The notes below the pieces were generated by a model. It was not told where the DNA came from. It worked only from the letters and a program-made list of their open reading frames with translations, and did not search any database. From Trachythela sp. YZ-2020 (Eukaryota > Cnidaria > Anthozoa > Malacalcyonacea > Clavulariidae), in contig JADLSH010000198.1 in the NCBI GenBank assembly GCA_016169945.1, forward strand, positions 806,001-870,000: DNA of 64,000 nt. The letters are read 5' to 3'. Position numbers and translations under genes: made by a program. Numbering within the stretch: position 1 is the stretch's first letter; each line of letters opens with the position of its first letter. Below are positions 1 to 10,975 of this stretch, piece after piece.

Positions 1-61
1 AAACGATTGACAAACGAAATTTACCCTTAAAGAATCAGAAATTTGAAAGTGTTGTATGTAC

Positions 62-283
62 CTACCATTCTTTTGGCTCTCGCAGACAGCGATTTGTAGT
101 CGGCAGTATAGTCGTGTATTTTGGAATTGCATCGACGCAAATTTCGTCGGTAGCTAACCTCGGTTTTTTACCAGAGAGACCAGAAAACATTTCAGTAGAA
201 TCCTCCATCGTATAGTGTTCAGAACGAAAGAGTTGATCCCATTTTGCTTGTTTTAAGCGCACGAAATCATTCCACTGTTTGCC
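62..283 (-). CDS. possible internal/terminal exon fragment, unknown protein
   Basis: The minus strand is open from about 283 to a stop at 62 and reads with a coding-like composition: WNDFVRLKQAKWDQL, then a segment with SGLSGKKPRLATDE and a terminal CLREPKEW before the stop. An AG lies just before the TGG of WNDF, so this could be a last exon, but the tract before it is not pyrimidine-rich. I do not recognise the family. No start codon is convincing and the rest of the gene is not visible downstream in the window, so it is either the 3' end of a gene or a fragment in a repeat. It could also be chance coding. Confidence 0.3.
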   Translation of the reverse strand, partial: GKQWNDFVRLKQAKWDQLFRSEHYTMEDSTEMFSGLSGKKPRLATDEICVDAIPKYTTILPTTNRCLREPKEW

Positions 284-1249
284 GACTCATCTCCAGCAAA
301 TGCCTTCCTTTGTATCTGTTACAAGATCAACCTTGGATCAACCTCGTACTACACATCTATTCGGAATTTTTTTCAGTTTCGCGATTTTATTTGCACTGTT
401 GCCTTCTATACGATGGGGCTTCGGTGGCGAAGTGTTAGCGCACATGGGCACTTTAATGAAGTTTTGCTGTTTTATTATCACATGTCAGTTTATAGACCCT
501 CAGTATCACACTAGGAAATATAAAACTGTGGTAATGTGATGTTGTATACTGTCAATATCTCAATTCACTCAAGCCCAAGGAACACTTAACGACCCGGAAT
601 GTTGTGTTCATTGATCTTACAACAATACAAGTTTTAGAATCAAATATCAGCAAGGTCATTAAGCCCGGTCATATACAACTTCAAATCTTATGGAATTGAG
701 TTCAGTGTAACAGGTGAAAGCATGGTACTAACACCATATTTTCAGAGAGATCTGTTAATCTCTTGCGACACAATCATTATCCATTGTGGTAGCAATCCAA
801 GACATCCACTCCAATATATTTGGCGGGGCACTAGCTACATAATTTATATATGTCGCCTGCTCAGGTAGCTATAAACATTCAATTTTCCAAACAACTCAAG
901 TCATTCGTCGCATAATACACGGAGCGTTGTTATCAATCATATCTTTGCCTGTATATAACAATTGCATGATCACTCATAGCAGTAGCATATCAGCCTGCAT
1001 TCCTACGCACGGGATCTTGAGACAATCTATGCAAACATGTAATTAAGCCTTTAAACAACATTTAAAAAACTCATTAATAATTCATGAGGAAAAGACAAAG
1101 GAAATCACTCCGTGTCAGTGGTTTTACATGTGATAAAAAATCATGCTAATTTACATAAACTTTAGCCTTGATTTTCTCGGCTTAGACAATGTTTATTTTT
1201 AAAATTACTTCGCCAATGAACTCATAAGATGGGTCGTTTTTTAGGCCAT
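284..1249. other. no gene recognised
   Basis: AT-rich sequence with short ORFs only. I see no protein motif, no clear splice pair and no inverted repeat here. Confidence 0.5.
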
Positions 1250-1348
1250 TTAAAACACTCGCAGTTCGTGCTTTATCAGATATAAAACACTCGTGCTGCG
1301 CACTCGTGTTTTATATCTGATAAAGCACTCCTGCTCGTGTTTTAAATA
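1250..1348. repeat. hairpin repeat (short inverted-repeat MITE)
   Basis: Two inverted arms (TAAAACACTCG then TTTATCAGATATAAAACACTCG, and their complement) meet at a loop of a few bases near 1299. The arms are imperfect only near the outer ends. It codes for nothing; it looks like a foldback MITE and could form a hairpin if transcribed. Confidence 0.75.
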
Positions 1349-1565
1349 GTACAAAATGACAAATTCCCGCCGTTTCGTCAAGTAAACTTGATTATATTAT
1401 AGTCAAATTAGAATTAGAGTAATCAAAGATTGATGTGAAACCACGTTCCTTACATTCAATAGCTGTATACTTTACAAGCAATCACTGTCTTGTCGGTCAC
1501 CATTAAGTCGACGAGGTTGAACGTTATTACAAAGCGGCTAAATGGAACCTCAGGGTTTTATAACA

Positions 1566-1677
1566 AACATACTTGCAGGGAGGTGAGTACGGGATTTGAC
1601 GCACCGGGGTAGCTTCGGACAGCTACCAGCCACCCGAGGTGCGTCAAATCCCGGACTCACCTCCCTGCAAGTATGTT
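1566..1677. repeat. hairpin repeat (foldback MITE)
   Basis: Left arm starts AACATACTTGCAGGGAGGTG and the right arm is its reverse complement ending CTTGCAAGTATGTT in the mirrored sense; both arms contain the GATTTGACGCACC block. The loop around GGTAGCTTCGGACAGCTACC is itself a small stem. GC content is well above the surroundings. Confidence 0.75.
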
Positions 1678-1803
1678 GTGATGTGATAACTTTATTTTAG
1701 CAGGGTAGCCCATTCAGCTGTCAAGCTGGTATCCAGAGAGACCCTGCATATAATTAGCTATTACATAAATTATGCTATTACATTAACCCTATTTCTAACT
1801 TAT

Positions 1804-2952
1804 TTACAATACACTTATATAATGATATTTAATTCTAGTTTTAAAACTAGCTAAGGTTAGAGCATTCTTAATTTCAGTTGGTAGCTCATTATAGTCTTTT
1901 GCACCTTGAAATCTAAATGTTCGCTTACCAAGTTCTCTATTTACTCTGGGTAATACGAAATTTTCTTTATGTCTTGTATTGAAATTATGAATATTAACGT
2001 TTTTGACAAAATAATTGTCAAAATAAACTGGAACAATACCATTTAGAATTTTAAAAATTAAAATACACCTGTGAACTTTTCTCCTTGTCGAAAGATGGAG
2101 CCACTTGAGGGAAGATAAACAATTTTCTGTTCGATTTCTTTTGAGAACAATACGTGTCGCTCTATTCTGAAGTCTTTGCATTTCATTATTGCACGTTTGT
2201 GACATCGCTCCCCAACTTATATCAGCATAATCAAATATTGGCTGTATTATGGTGTTATAAACACATTTTGCTGCTTCAAGTGTTAGAGAGTTTCTAATTC
2301 GAGACAACATTCCTAATCGTTTCATCACTTTCCCCCCAGCTGATTCCGCGTGCTCTTGCTATGTCATATATTGGTCGAAAATGACACCCAAATACTCAAA
2401 CTTTGTGACACGCACAATTTCCTGTCCTTTCAGCAGGATACTAAACGTGTTTACTTTATTTAGTTTTGGTCTCGTACCAAACAGCATCACCTTCGTTTTC
2501 TTTTGATTTAGCAGTAGTTTATTTTCTTCCATCCATTCCGAAACGTTGTTTATTTCATTCTGAAGTGTCATTTCTACTTCTTTTACGGACTTGTCTGCGT
2601 AATAAATTACGGTATCATCCGCATACATATTTATGTCACACTTTGTTATGCATTTCGGTAGATCGTTTATATATAATACAAAACAAAGAGGTCCCAATAT
2701 AGAACCTTGTGGAACACCGTACTTGATCTCAATGCTACCAGATAACTTGTTGTCATACTTAACTTTCTGCGTTCTAGTAGTGATGTAATCTTTAAACCAG
2801 TTCAATGAATTACCCCTTACTCCATAATGTTCAAGTTTATGTAGTAAGCATTTGTGGTCCACCAAATCAAAGGCTTTCTTGAGGTCAATGAATGCAGCCC
2901 CACCCAAACGCTGACTATCCATGTGTTCAATAATTCTGTCTTTCCATGGTTT
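1804..2952 (-). pseudogene. LINE reverse transcriptase 3' half, interrupted by a stop and an insertion
   Basis: The minus-strand frame reads the palm and thumb of a non-LTR reverse transcriptase: AFIDLKKAFDLVDH (first catalytic Asp), GVPQGSILGP, and YADDTVIYY (catalytic Asp pair), then KTKVMLFG and FEYLGVIFD. After one in-frame TAG near 2344 the same frame continues through the C-terminal region typical of CR1/L2/jockey-like LINEs (YNTIIQPIFDYADISWG, LQNRATRIV) to a stop at 1804. The endonuclease domain and RT fingers are absent. At 2953 the coding frame ends abruptly at the first base of the TIR element at 2955-4090, so the 5' loss coincides with that insertion. A dead copy: truncated, with a nonsense codon. 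Confidence 0.9.
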
Positions 2953-2954
2953 TT

Positions 2955-4090
2955 CAACCTCGATTCCAGGGCTTTTCGAGGGGGGTGGAGGGGAAAAGGC
3001 CCTGGCGTCGGCTGGTGAATTCTGTCTTATGATTGGCTTGTGAATTTTGAAAATTTATGCAACTTTGAGATTAATTTATCCAAATTTGAATTTTATTTAA
3101 TATGCATATTCATGATGGCGGACAAAGGGGTGACAAAGTCACACCGACTAAAATTACAACTAGAAACCCAGTTTGTAGACTCTGTGGTGGTTGTCAAGAC
3201 ACGCGTCATATGGTACGCTTTTTAGCAAAGCTGATACATCAATAAATATTTGTGTGAAGATAAAGAAACTGTGCGGTGTAGAAGTTTCTGAAGACGATGG
3301 CTACTCGAAAGTGCTATGTTGGCGGTGCGTCGCGTTCATAAATAAGATGGAAGATTTCATTGTTAAAGCTCAATCTTTGCAGGAAAAACCTCCCGATGAA
3401 TTCTCTGTTAAAAGATGCATGTTACAGTCGCCAACACAACAGCCTTCGAAGCGCGCTCATCAAATAAATCAGTCACAATTAAGTTCGGCAAAGCAATTGT
3501 TTACAACAATAACAACAACAGAGGCTGACGTGACCGTCGAAACTGAAGCATCCTCAAACACACAAAGTCAAAGTGGAAATAGGCAAGCTGTTAATATTTT
3601 GCCTAAACAATCTTCAGAAGCTGGGTGTTCGTTTAATAATACGCTGGAAGCGGCTCAATCTCTTTTAAGAGAAAGGCAACAACAACTCATAACACGAGCG
3701 TCTAACACTAGATATGCTACTATACTGGCAGGTATTCTTGCAGGTATTCTTGCAGAACACTGTCCGACTGTCGTCAATTCAATTAAAAAGCTGATCTGTA
3801 AAGATATAAGGAAGTCTTGCGAGAAATTATGCAGGCGTTCACAAGGATCAGTTTTATTTGGAAAAGATTATGAGAGCTTACAAGACTTCAACTTCAAGAA
3901 ATCTGGAACGAACTAAAAACAATATTATGCAAAATTTAAGTATAATTATGCAAATTAGGAAATTTATGCAAAATTTAAGTATAATTAAAATTTTAAAACA
4001 CCCACTATATCTGGGTGTTTTTATGTCACGTGACCGGCCGACGCCGGGGGCCTTTCCCCTCCCCCTCGAAAGACCCTGGGTTCGAGGTTG
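2955..4090. mobile_element. TIR element (CAACCTCG family) carrying a ZAD-like gene
   Basis: The ends match as inverted repeats: left CAACCTCGATTCCAGGG with TTTCGAGGGGGGTGGAGGGG, right the complement ending CGAGGTTG, with GGCGTCGGC blocks in both subtermini. Total length is 1,136 bp. It sits inside LINE reverse-transcriptase sequence. It contains one gene (3115-3916) and near its right end the small hairpin ACACCCACTATATCTGGGTGT. A fragment of the same right end recurs at 31870-31975. The superfamily is not clear to me; no transposase is present, so it is non-autonomous. Confidence 0.8.
3115..3916 (+). pseudogene. ZAD-like zinc-finger protein, two frameshifts
   Basis: Starting at ATGGCGGACAAAGG the frame encodes a short N-terminus, then CRLCGGCQ (CxxC), an FSKADTSINICVKIKKLCGVEV segment split over frames, and YSKVLCWRCV (second CxxC), followed by an amphipathic helix. 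Two CxxC pairs about 45 residues apart with this spacing resemble the zf-AD (ZAD) treble-clef dimerisation domain. The remaining ~180 residues are Ser/Gln/Thr-rich with no recognised domain and end at 3914-3916. To read the domain one must change frame twice: at the CCC run 3167-3169 and the T5 run 3219-3223, each explained by loss of one base. The gene fills the middle of the TIR element at 2955-4090, so it is mobile cargo or the element's own DNA-binding protein. Confidence 0.6.
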
Positions 4091-4122
4091 ATGGTTGTTC
4101 TGACTATCCATGTGTTCAATAG

Positions 4123-5086
4123 CGCGTTAGGTTTTTACCAAATGAATTCAAGATGGCGGCTTTCTATAGATTTGATAAGAGAAAATTCAAAATACGCATT
4201 TTGTATTAGATCCTGTTAAGAATTTCTACGGGCCCACGTCTAAAACTTTAGCAAATTAGGCCACTATCAACGCCCGAAAATCTGGCGACAATCCGAGTAG
4301 CGTAGTTATGTTCCCGAGAGACTTATGTTTATAATTCTTACCTTATATGTAAACGCCTAATAAATTGACATTATTTGCCGAAGTGAGGTTTTCCTAGACG
4401 TAAATTTGGCCACATATGTTCGACTTTTCACACGGGCCCACGTCTAGGCGAATTCGAGGTGGACAATGCTTTGTTTTAGCAGCATTTAAAGGCGTTACAG
4501 CATCCTTAAACTTGTTCCCGAACGACGTGAAATATAGCATTTTCATGCCGCAAATTCGTCGTAATTTAATCCATCAAGCGCTGAGATATACAAGCAAAAC
4601 ATTGCAAGCAAGCAAAACATTGCTCGTTATTTCGGTTCTTGTTGCCATTTTACATTCTTGAGTTGTTGCTAGGTTACCAGGGTCTCTACCGCTGTCTTAT
4701 TTTCAAATTTTGCTCGTAGATTCACGAAAAATAGCGCTATTTGGCGCGGCAAATTTAATATTTTTGGCTTGCGTTGGCAACAAATAATCGTTCTGGAATT
4801 TTAATAATAAATTAAGAGACTGTTGCTGGTATTTGCGTGTGTTTTGTTTGATTATAAATAGTATTTTGTATAATAATAGTTTAATATTGCTTTTATAATG
4901 TCGGATGTTATTTATTAACTTTACAACCATACATAAAATAGATTAAACCACTACATAATATGGTTGAAGGTATGGTCAACAGGACATGAATAGCCCCATG
5001 TGAAGATCAACCTTTATGAAAACAAACTATAACAAACATAAATCAAAGACGAGAACAAATATAATATTTACAGAAAACATGACGAA
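4123..5086. other. no gene recognised
   Basis: AT-rich with short ORFs. A copy of about 20 bp of LINE sequence (GACTATCCATGTGTTCAATA) lies at 4101-4122. The remainder shows no motif I can name. Confidence 0.5.
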
Positions 5087-5458
5087 TTACGAACAACAGC
5101 TTAAGTTGAAAGAGCGGCACTTAGAACAGAATGTTTTCCAAGTGCGCATTCTGTTTACATCGAAAGATGAATGAAGTAGAGAAGAGTAATGGACAGTTAG
5201 TCTGTTTTTAAAGGAGGAAACGGATGAACTATTACGAATGGTGGGAGAGAGATTATTCCAGAGAAAGACAATTCGGTTGAAAAAAGAGTTCCTAAAGAGA
5301 GAAGTCCTGCAATGATTAACATGAAGCAAGTTGTCCGAACTTGAACGGGTGTGAGACAAGCTGTTTGAAGAAAAAGTGACGAAAGAGGAGATATCTAGGA
5401 TGTTCCACCGTTGGGACTTATTTGCAATTGAAATTTTCAAAATTGTCAAGATCCTCAT
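5087..5458 (-). pseudogene. LINE ORF2 C-terminal fragment
   Basis: The minus strand encodes FRNSFFNRIVFLWNNLSP followed by a terminal block RTWKTFCSKCR and CCS-stop. The FFxRxxxLWNxL signature is the extreme C-terminus of CR1/jockey-type LINE ORF2 proteins. The same terminal block is present in the LINE fragment at 55197-55451, so both come from related elements of one lineage with a Cys-rich tail. No reverse transcriptase domain is attached: a 5'-truncated copy. Confidence 0.75.
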
Positions 5459-6597
5459 CAGAATTATCTTCTGGATATAATTCTCTCAATCTCGCAGTAT
5501 TTTCCAGGTTTTTTTATTGCTCTCACCTATAAAATCAGCCGTACTCAAATTGTTCAATTCCTTATAGAAACGAACCGCCATCTTGACTTTTTCAGATGAA
5601 ATCTGAAATTACGAGCCCGCAAGTCAAGCCGCTGGCAGACCTCGATTTCTAGTCATGTTCTTGTTTGGATAACGGACATTTTAGCCGCCAACATACTACG
5701 CAAACAAACTTAGGCTTAAATTGAAGCTAAAAAAATTATCTACAATACTCCCTTATTCTTGAAAAGAGAAAATGCACACATTCTGCGAAAACATTGCCAA
5801 GGTTTATGAACCTGCCGAACAAATCTCGAACCCACCTCCTAAACATACGTCAGCACTCAGCAGGTGGGCTCGGGATTGAACGCACCTCTTCGGAGCCAAT
5901 AGGAAAGCAGCTTTTACGCTAGGTATGAGATAATAAATTGTACAGGGTTCTCCCCTGCGTAGCCCCGCTGATATTTTAACGCAAAGTCAAAGAACAACAA
6001 TTATGAAAGCGACATATCTTTTAAAACCTTTCCTAACCACCTAATCAGACGTACATATACGGAGAATAGCCACGTACTAAACTTATAATATGTTGTACAT
6101 AGCAAAATTAGATTAAACGAAGTAAACCCGTATAGATTATAGTGTAAAAACATTCACGAAATAACAATACCTAAAGCTATACAACAGTAGAAATATTTTA
6201 TACCCCGTCGTGTGGCTGCATTTGCGACTCTGCTTCGCCGTTTTGGTGTAGTACGTGATCATCCTTATGTTCTGACGGTTCGTCACCTGGTGGTGGTGAC
6301 GCTGCTGGTGTTGGTTGAATAAGATGTCGGTTCTCGTCTGCCATAACTCTGGAAATTCGTACGGTTCGGATCTTTGTTTTCTCTTTCGGTCCTTCTGGTG
6401 TCGGCCGACGGAATTCACACCAAATGGTGCAATTCTCGCTAGGTGTGGTCCTTTAAATACCATGTATATACCATGTGATACATAATCTACATATATATGA
6501 CCTAATTATACCTCAATTCCGTTTACATATGATTACGAGCATTTCGAATAGTATTTTGAATGGGTGATTCCAGTGTCGATAGCGCTAAACGATATAC
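5459..6597. other. no intact gene; one coding-like minus-strand stretch
   Basis: Mostly unassigned. On the minus strand about 6461-6260 a coding-like stretch reads RIAPFGVNSVGRHQKDRKRK and then PYEFPELWQTRTDI. It has no start or splice context that I trust and I cannot name a family. It might be the tail of a transposon protein. Confidence 0.35.
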
Positions 6598-6751
6598 TTG
6601 AGGGTCTGCAGGGTCAAACTACCTGAACGAAGACCGTTCGCCTGGAAGTATGGCAATTAAACACCTAATTTCGAGACGAAAGGCCTTCGCTCGAAACGCC
6701 GAAGTTCTTGTTTATATTTTTCATGTAGTTTGATCCTGCCATCCCTCAATA
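6598..6751. repeat. ~150-bp MITE with inverted ends
   Basis: Left end TTGAGGGTCTGCAGGGTCAAACTAC is mirrored by GTAGTTTGATCCTGCCATCCCTCAA at the right. The right half (from about 6674) holds ACGAAAGGCCTTCGCTCGAAACG followed by a T-rich tract. Nearly the same block recurs at 47811-47878 (ACGAAGGCCTTCGCTTGAAACG), so this is a dispersed family. Confidence 0.7.
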
Positions 6752-7374
6752 AGACGTCCTTTTCATAACTAGTCTAATTTCATGGCATAAATCGTAAAAT
6801 TGTGCGGGAACCGCGCGCTCGTTCCAGTCACTATATAGAAGTTCCCTATGGCGTTATGTAATCGTAATATTTCTGTTATTAAATTCAGGAGGAAGACAAA
6901 GTCTTTATAAGACTATTGCATCAGCCATTTGAAATGGACTGATTTTTGAAACACATAAAAACTATGTATTCTTTATTCCTGGTTGTATCGTAAAACTACC
7001 CATATTAAGCTTGATTTCCATTTAGTCGTAACAGTCGTGAACACATTTAGGTGGCCGGTGTAATAGAATGCCGATATACCTCTGCAATCATTAAAGACAC
7101 ACAAATGACAAGATAGATGCATACTACTATTTCACAGTGTCGAACATGAGTTGGTCACGACAGTTGCGACCAAATCGAAACGGTAACTTTTGAGTTTTAC
7201 GGTTAACTGTTGTTGAAACAAGTCAGGAAAGAGTAAGTTAACTTAACTACTTCACTGTAATGGCTAAGGTAAAATCTATAATCACTCAAGATGACGCCCA
7301 GTGGGACGTAGTGACGTCGTGTGCAATTGTACAAACAATGGGGATATAGCTATCACCTGCACACGTAAAAATCT

Positions 7375-7640
7375 CACATCTTGTCAACACGTGTTCGCAA
7401 CAGACTTGCAGCAAGCTTGTTAACAAGTTGTAACAATGTTGTCATTTTATCAACTTGCAACTCGTTCACAAGTTGTTAAATTGCAGGACGATAACAAGTT
7501 GTTGGAACGACTTGTAACAAGTCTGTCGAATCAACAACATTTTAGCAAGTTGTCAACAAGCCGTTGACAACTTGTCATCAAGGTGGGAACACATCCTGAC
7601 AAGTTGTTGAAACAGCATTGGTACAAGTCTGCTGCAGGTT
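7375..7640. repeat. ACAAGTTG-rich internally repetitive element
   Basis: AACAAGTTGTT and variants (CAACTTGT, ACAAGTCTG) occur at least ten times in both orientations over about 260 bp. Many are palindromic, so the tract can fold extensively. It has no coding content. Confidence 0.65.
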
Positions 7641-7940
7641 TGGTACTACTTGTGCGTTTCTTCGTGTGTGCACGCAAGTCCAATAGCGTTTTTTTAAATA
7701 ACTGCTTGCGTTTTCTTTCAGAACGGTGGATTAAACCATTTTATTCAAGTGTTTATTGGGGAGGTCCATGCTATAGTACGAGCACAAGTATTGGCTTTAG
7801 GAGGAAATGCATTAACATCATTTCGTATGAACAAAATGGTACTGCTGGACAGCCCACATAAGAATCAGGTAATGTTCTTTTTACATCTTAACATTACTTG
7901 TGTATATCTAGAAAGAAACCAAGCTTCTATAATGCCTACT

Positions 7941-8760
7941 CAGAGGAGGAATGAGAGTCTTCCCAAAATGCAATGCGTTCATTATTATTCAAAATTGAAA
8001 TTTCCAACAAACATTTGGTGAAAAATTGTGGATTTATATTGCGATTTTTCACGCTGAAAACCTCGTATTTTTAAAGGTATGTTTTTATAATAATTTAATC
8101 TATGAATCCAATTTAACGATTTGTGTCTTGATTGGCATATTTGTCACGGTTTAGATATATTAATCCCGCGTTGTATTTGCCCATGTTTCGGGTGCCAGAA
8201 AAGTGCCTTGGAGGTAATTTTATATATCAAGGAGAAAAGGAATAAAAATCACAGCATCGAATTCAGGAAGAGTTGCTCTTTCTATTGGTATTTTAAAGAT
8301 AAATTACCTCCTCAAATCGACGAGTAATCGCGTATTTTTGCTATATTTTAAAATTGTGGATTTATATTGCGATTTTTCGCTCCCGAGTGTATGTTTTTAT
8401 AACTGGTATGTATGTGAATCTATTTCAACGATTTTTGACTTGTATCGTTTATGTATCACGTTTTAGTTTTCCTAATCACGCATTATATTTACACTTGTCT
8501 CGGGTCAGTGCGCAAACCTCGAAAATGACATGTAAACATGTAGGATGTAATATGGATAATCCAAGAGAAAACTCGATGAAAATCACATCATTGAAATCAG
8601 GGAAAGGATTTCTTTCTATTGATACCATAAAACCTAATTTTATTACCTCCTCAAATCGATGAGTAATCGCGATTTGAAAATGGGGTAATTTATTATTTTG
8701 TCGTGATATGTGGCGGGAAGTCAGGACGGATGGAAATTAGCATGGCGCGAACAAAACAAC
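7941..8760. mobile_element. partial copy of the CAGAGGAGGAATGG TIR element (relative of 33041-38261)
   Basis: It starts CAGAGGAGGAATGAGAG then AAAATGCAATGCG, matching the right TIR of the 5.2-kb element read inward. The following sequence (TTTATATTGCGATTTTTCAC; CTCCTCAAATCGACGAGTAATCGCG; TTTGAAAATGGGGTA; ATGGCGCGAA) matches, in order, the region upstream of the SANT gene of that element (38261 down to about 37760). The match then stops and no second TIR is seen. The promoter-side block is present twice here, at about 8028-8335 and 8348-8690, a diverged tandem duplication of roughly 320 bp. Non-coding in this copy. Confidence 0.7.
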
Positions 8761-8994
8761 TTTATGCAATTATGCAGCACGATTATTTAATGATTTTGAT
8801 AGTCTTGAGACATAGGCATAACTGTTGACCGTTTATACTCTGCATTTAAGATAGGGCTTTATCACTTTCTCATCACAGAATTTTTCCTTGATTTTATAAG
8901 CAAAACCTTCCATAATGCAACTTTAATCTCCGAGCCAACGGCGCAAAGTATGGAGTTAGGGAGGGGACAAAATTCAAAACAGATATCGTAGGGC

Positions 8995-9135
8995 CGGTTT
9001 ACAATGTGGAGTAGCGAATCGCGATTCATGTCTTCGAGTCGTAGTTTCATATCTTCGCGTCGATGTGTACACCTTCAACTTGCGTTACATGTCTTCGAGT
9101 CGCGTTTCATTCCTTTCGTCGAGTCGCAAGTTTAC
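8995..9135. repeat. CTTCGAGTCG tandem-like repeat
   Basis: The motif CATGTCTTCGAGTCG and variants (CATATCTTCGCGTCG, TTTCGTCGAGTCGC) occurs about five times in 140 bp. Imperfect minisatellite; no gene seen. Confidence 0.55.
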
Positions 9136-9356
9136 ATTTTGTGGACAGCGGTTTCATTTCGTCGCTTGAACCTTGGGCTGTAGGTTGCATAACCAATGGC
9201 AATGGGCAAGAATACAATTATTTTTTGCAAGGGAAATATAACAAAACCCGGAAGTGAAGACTTAAGACCCAGTTTTTACTGTTTTTCTTTATTTTAATCG
9301 AAATTTAAAGGTACAATTTGTTCTTTATTTGACAATTGGCTTTGACTACCCATATG

Positions 9357-9538
9357 TGGTAATGGTACATAACTCTAATAAAACAATAAAAAGACACTTA
9401 AAAACAAAATACCATTATTGTGATGGTTTTAAAACAATTTTGTCAAGCTGGATTTTGTCAAATTTCAAAATTGTGATTATTTGTCAGCTGACAACCGTGA
9501 GTGTTTGGTAATGGTACATAACTCTAATAAAACAATAA
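9357..9538. repeat. 33-bp direct repeat, copies 149 bp apart
   Basis: The sequence beginning TGGTAATGGTACATAACTC is present identically at 9357-9389 and 9506-9538. The sequence between holds its own short inverted pieces (GATTTTGTCAAATTTCAAAATTG). It could be the long duplication left by a mobile element or by slippage. Confidence 0.6.
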
Positions 9539-9914
9539 TATGCACTCTCGCTGTAATCACTATTACGACAGCTTTGCATTGTTAAGTAAATTAAAACTTT
9601 CTGTTATCGCCACACAAGACAATTATGTCACAGCAGTGATATAATCAGTATAAGGGTTAGGAAATCCAACCCTACCAAACTTAAGTGCAATGCTCATTGC
9701 CTGAAAAAATCCTTTCTTAGAGCTGTACAAGACGCTGTTGTTGGAAGACTCTTGCCATCGTCATCTGGCAGAAATGCTACATTCAACCTTTTTGTCAATC
9801 CACCAAATGGAATCACTGTCCACCCAGTCCAGAATTGTAAAAGTGCACGTTGTCGGCAATCACAGAAAAACTATGAGCATAGTAGTAATATACAGGCCGA
9901 TCAACCCCCTTTTG

Positions 9915-10102
9915 TAGGGGGCCGCAGGGGGCCACACTAATTAGTATGCAAGGGGGGCCACACTAATTAGTATGCAAGGGGGCCGCAGGGGGGCACACTA
10001 ATTAGTATGCAAGGGGGCCGCAGGGGGCCACACTAATTAGTATGCAAGGGGGCCGCAGGGGGCCACACTAATTAGTATGCAAGGGGGCCGCAAGGGGCCG
10101 CG
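9915..10102. repeat. minisatellite, ~36-bp unit, about five copies
   Basis: Unit GGGGGCCACACTAATTAGTATGCAAG plus a GGGGCCGCA spacer, repeated with length changes only in the G runs. The unit contains the palindrome ACTAATTAGT. The copies are nearly identical, which suggests recent expansion. GC is far above the flanks. Confidence 0.85.
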
Positions 10103-10381
10103 AACGCAACTCATCATTAACATAGACATTAATTATATATTGACGTCACGAAACAAGGCCAGGCGCGTTTGGGCAAAACAGTCATTAAGCTGAGCTCAGC
10201 ATTTTCGTCACAAAAAGAGTTAATCCTGACGCTTTTATAGATAAATAAGATATCGCGGATAAATATCGCAGTAAATAATATATTCTCGTATCTAATATCA
10301 CCTTATACGAAACGGCTTAGACAACTAATATAGCGTCGCTTAATTAACCTAGTAAAACATTGCCTTATGCGAAATAATAAC

Positions 10382-10607
10382 TGTAATATAGGACTAATTA
10401 GTATAATTATATAGTCTATTGATTATGTAAATCCTTATCCTAGAGTATATAAGTAGCTCATATTTGTAGTTAGTTAGCTTATCTTGAAATACATACATAT
10501 AGTATCTTACATGGTGGCAGCGGTGGGATTGTAAACGGTGATATGGCCGAAGGATTCGCCAAGCCAAGCCCGCTTATATTTGAAATACATACATATAGTA
10601 TCTTACA
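10382..10607 (+). mobile_element. collapsed LTR retrotransposon (LTR, primer-binding site, second LTR end)
   Basis: A candidate 130-bp LTR runs from TGTAATATAGG (10382) to ATCTTACA (10511), giving TGTAA...TTACA ends, with a TATA-like GTATATAAG at about 10446. Immediately after comes TGGTGGCAGCGGTGGGA, the kind of tRNA-complementary primer-binding site found in Gypsy-type elements. Only about 70 bp later the last 27 bp of the LTR (TGAAATACATACATATAGTA onward) reappear at 10581-10607. So nearly the whole internal region has been deleted between LTR copies. The LTR start is my inference. Confidence 0.55.
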
Positions 10608-10975
10608 ATAACAAGCAGAAATATAGCGTTCTAAAGCGAGAAGATCTTAAAGTTTAATCGCCATAGCTAAGGTCTTATAGAGAAATACAAATATATGTTT
10701 GCCAAGCGAATGTTAAAGGGATTTAAACCTTACCAAGTTTCAAGCGTTTAGATGTAGCAGAAGAGCAGTGATTTTTAAGCGAGATTTACGAGCATATACA
10801 AACATTGTATGTAAACACAATTCTATGCGGTTTGTAAGTCATTTGCAAATCGTTAACAGCGATTTGAATAAATTTAGAATATATCATTATAGGACGGGAA
10901 AATATTGTACAATGTACACACACAGAATTCATTTTAAAACATATTTATTGCTTAAAATTTCTTTTACCGAGTGTC
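10608..10975. other. no gene recognised
   Basis: Unique-looking AT-rich sequence between the LTR remnant and the 3' end of the virus-like minus-strand gene. Nothing nameable. Confidence 0.45.

Noticed and set aside
9915..10102. CRISPR-like regularly spaced repeats
   Set aside because: Units are contiguous with no variable spacers, and the context is eukaryotic. It is a minisatellite.
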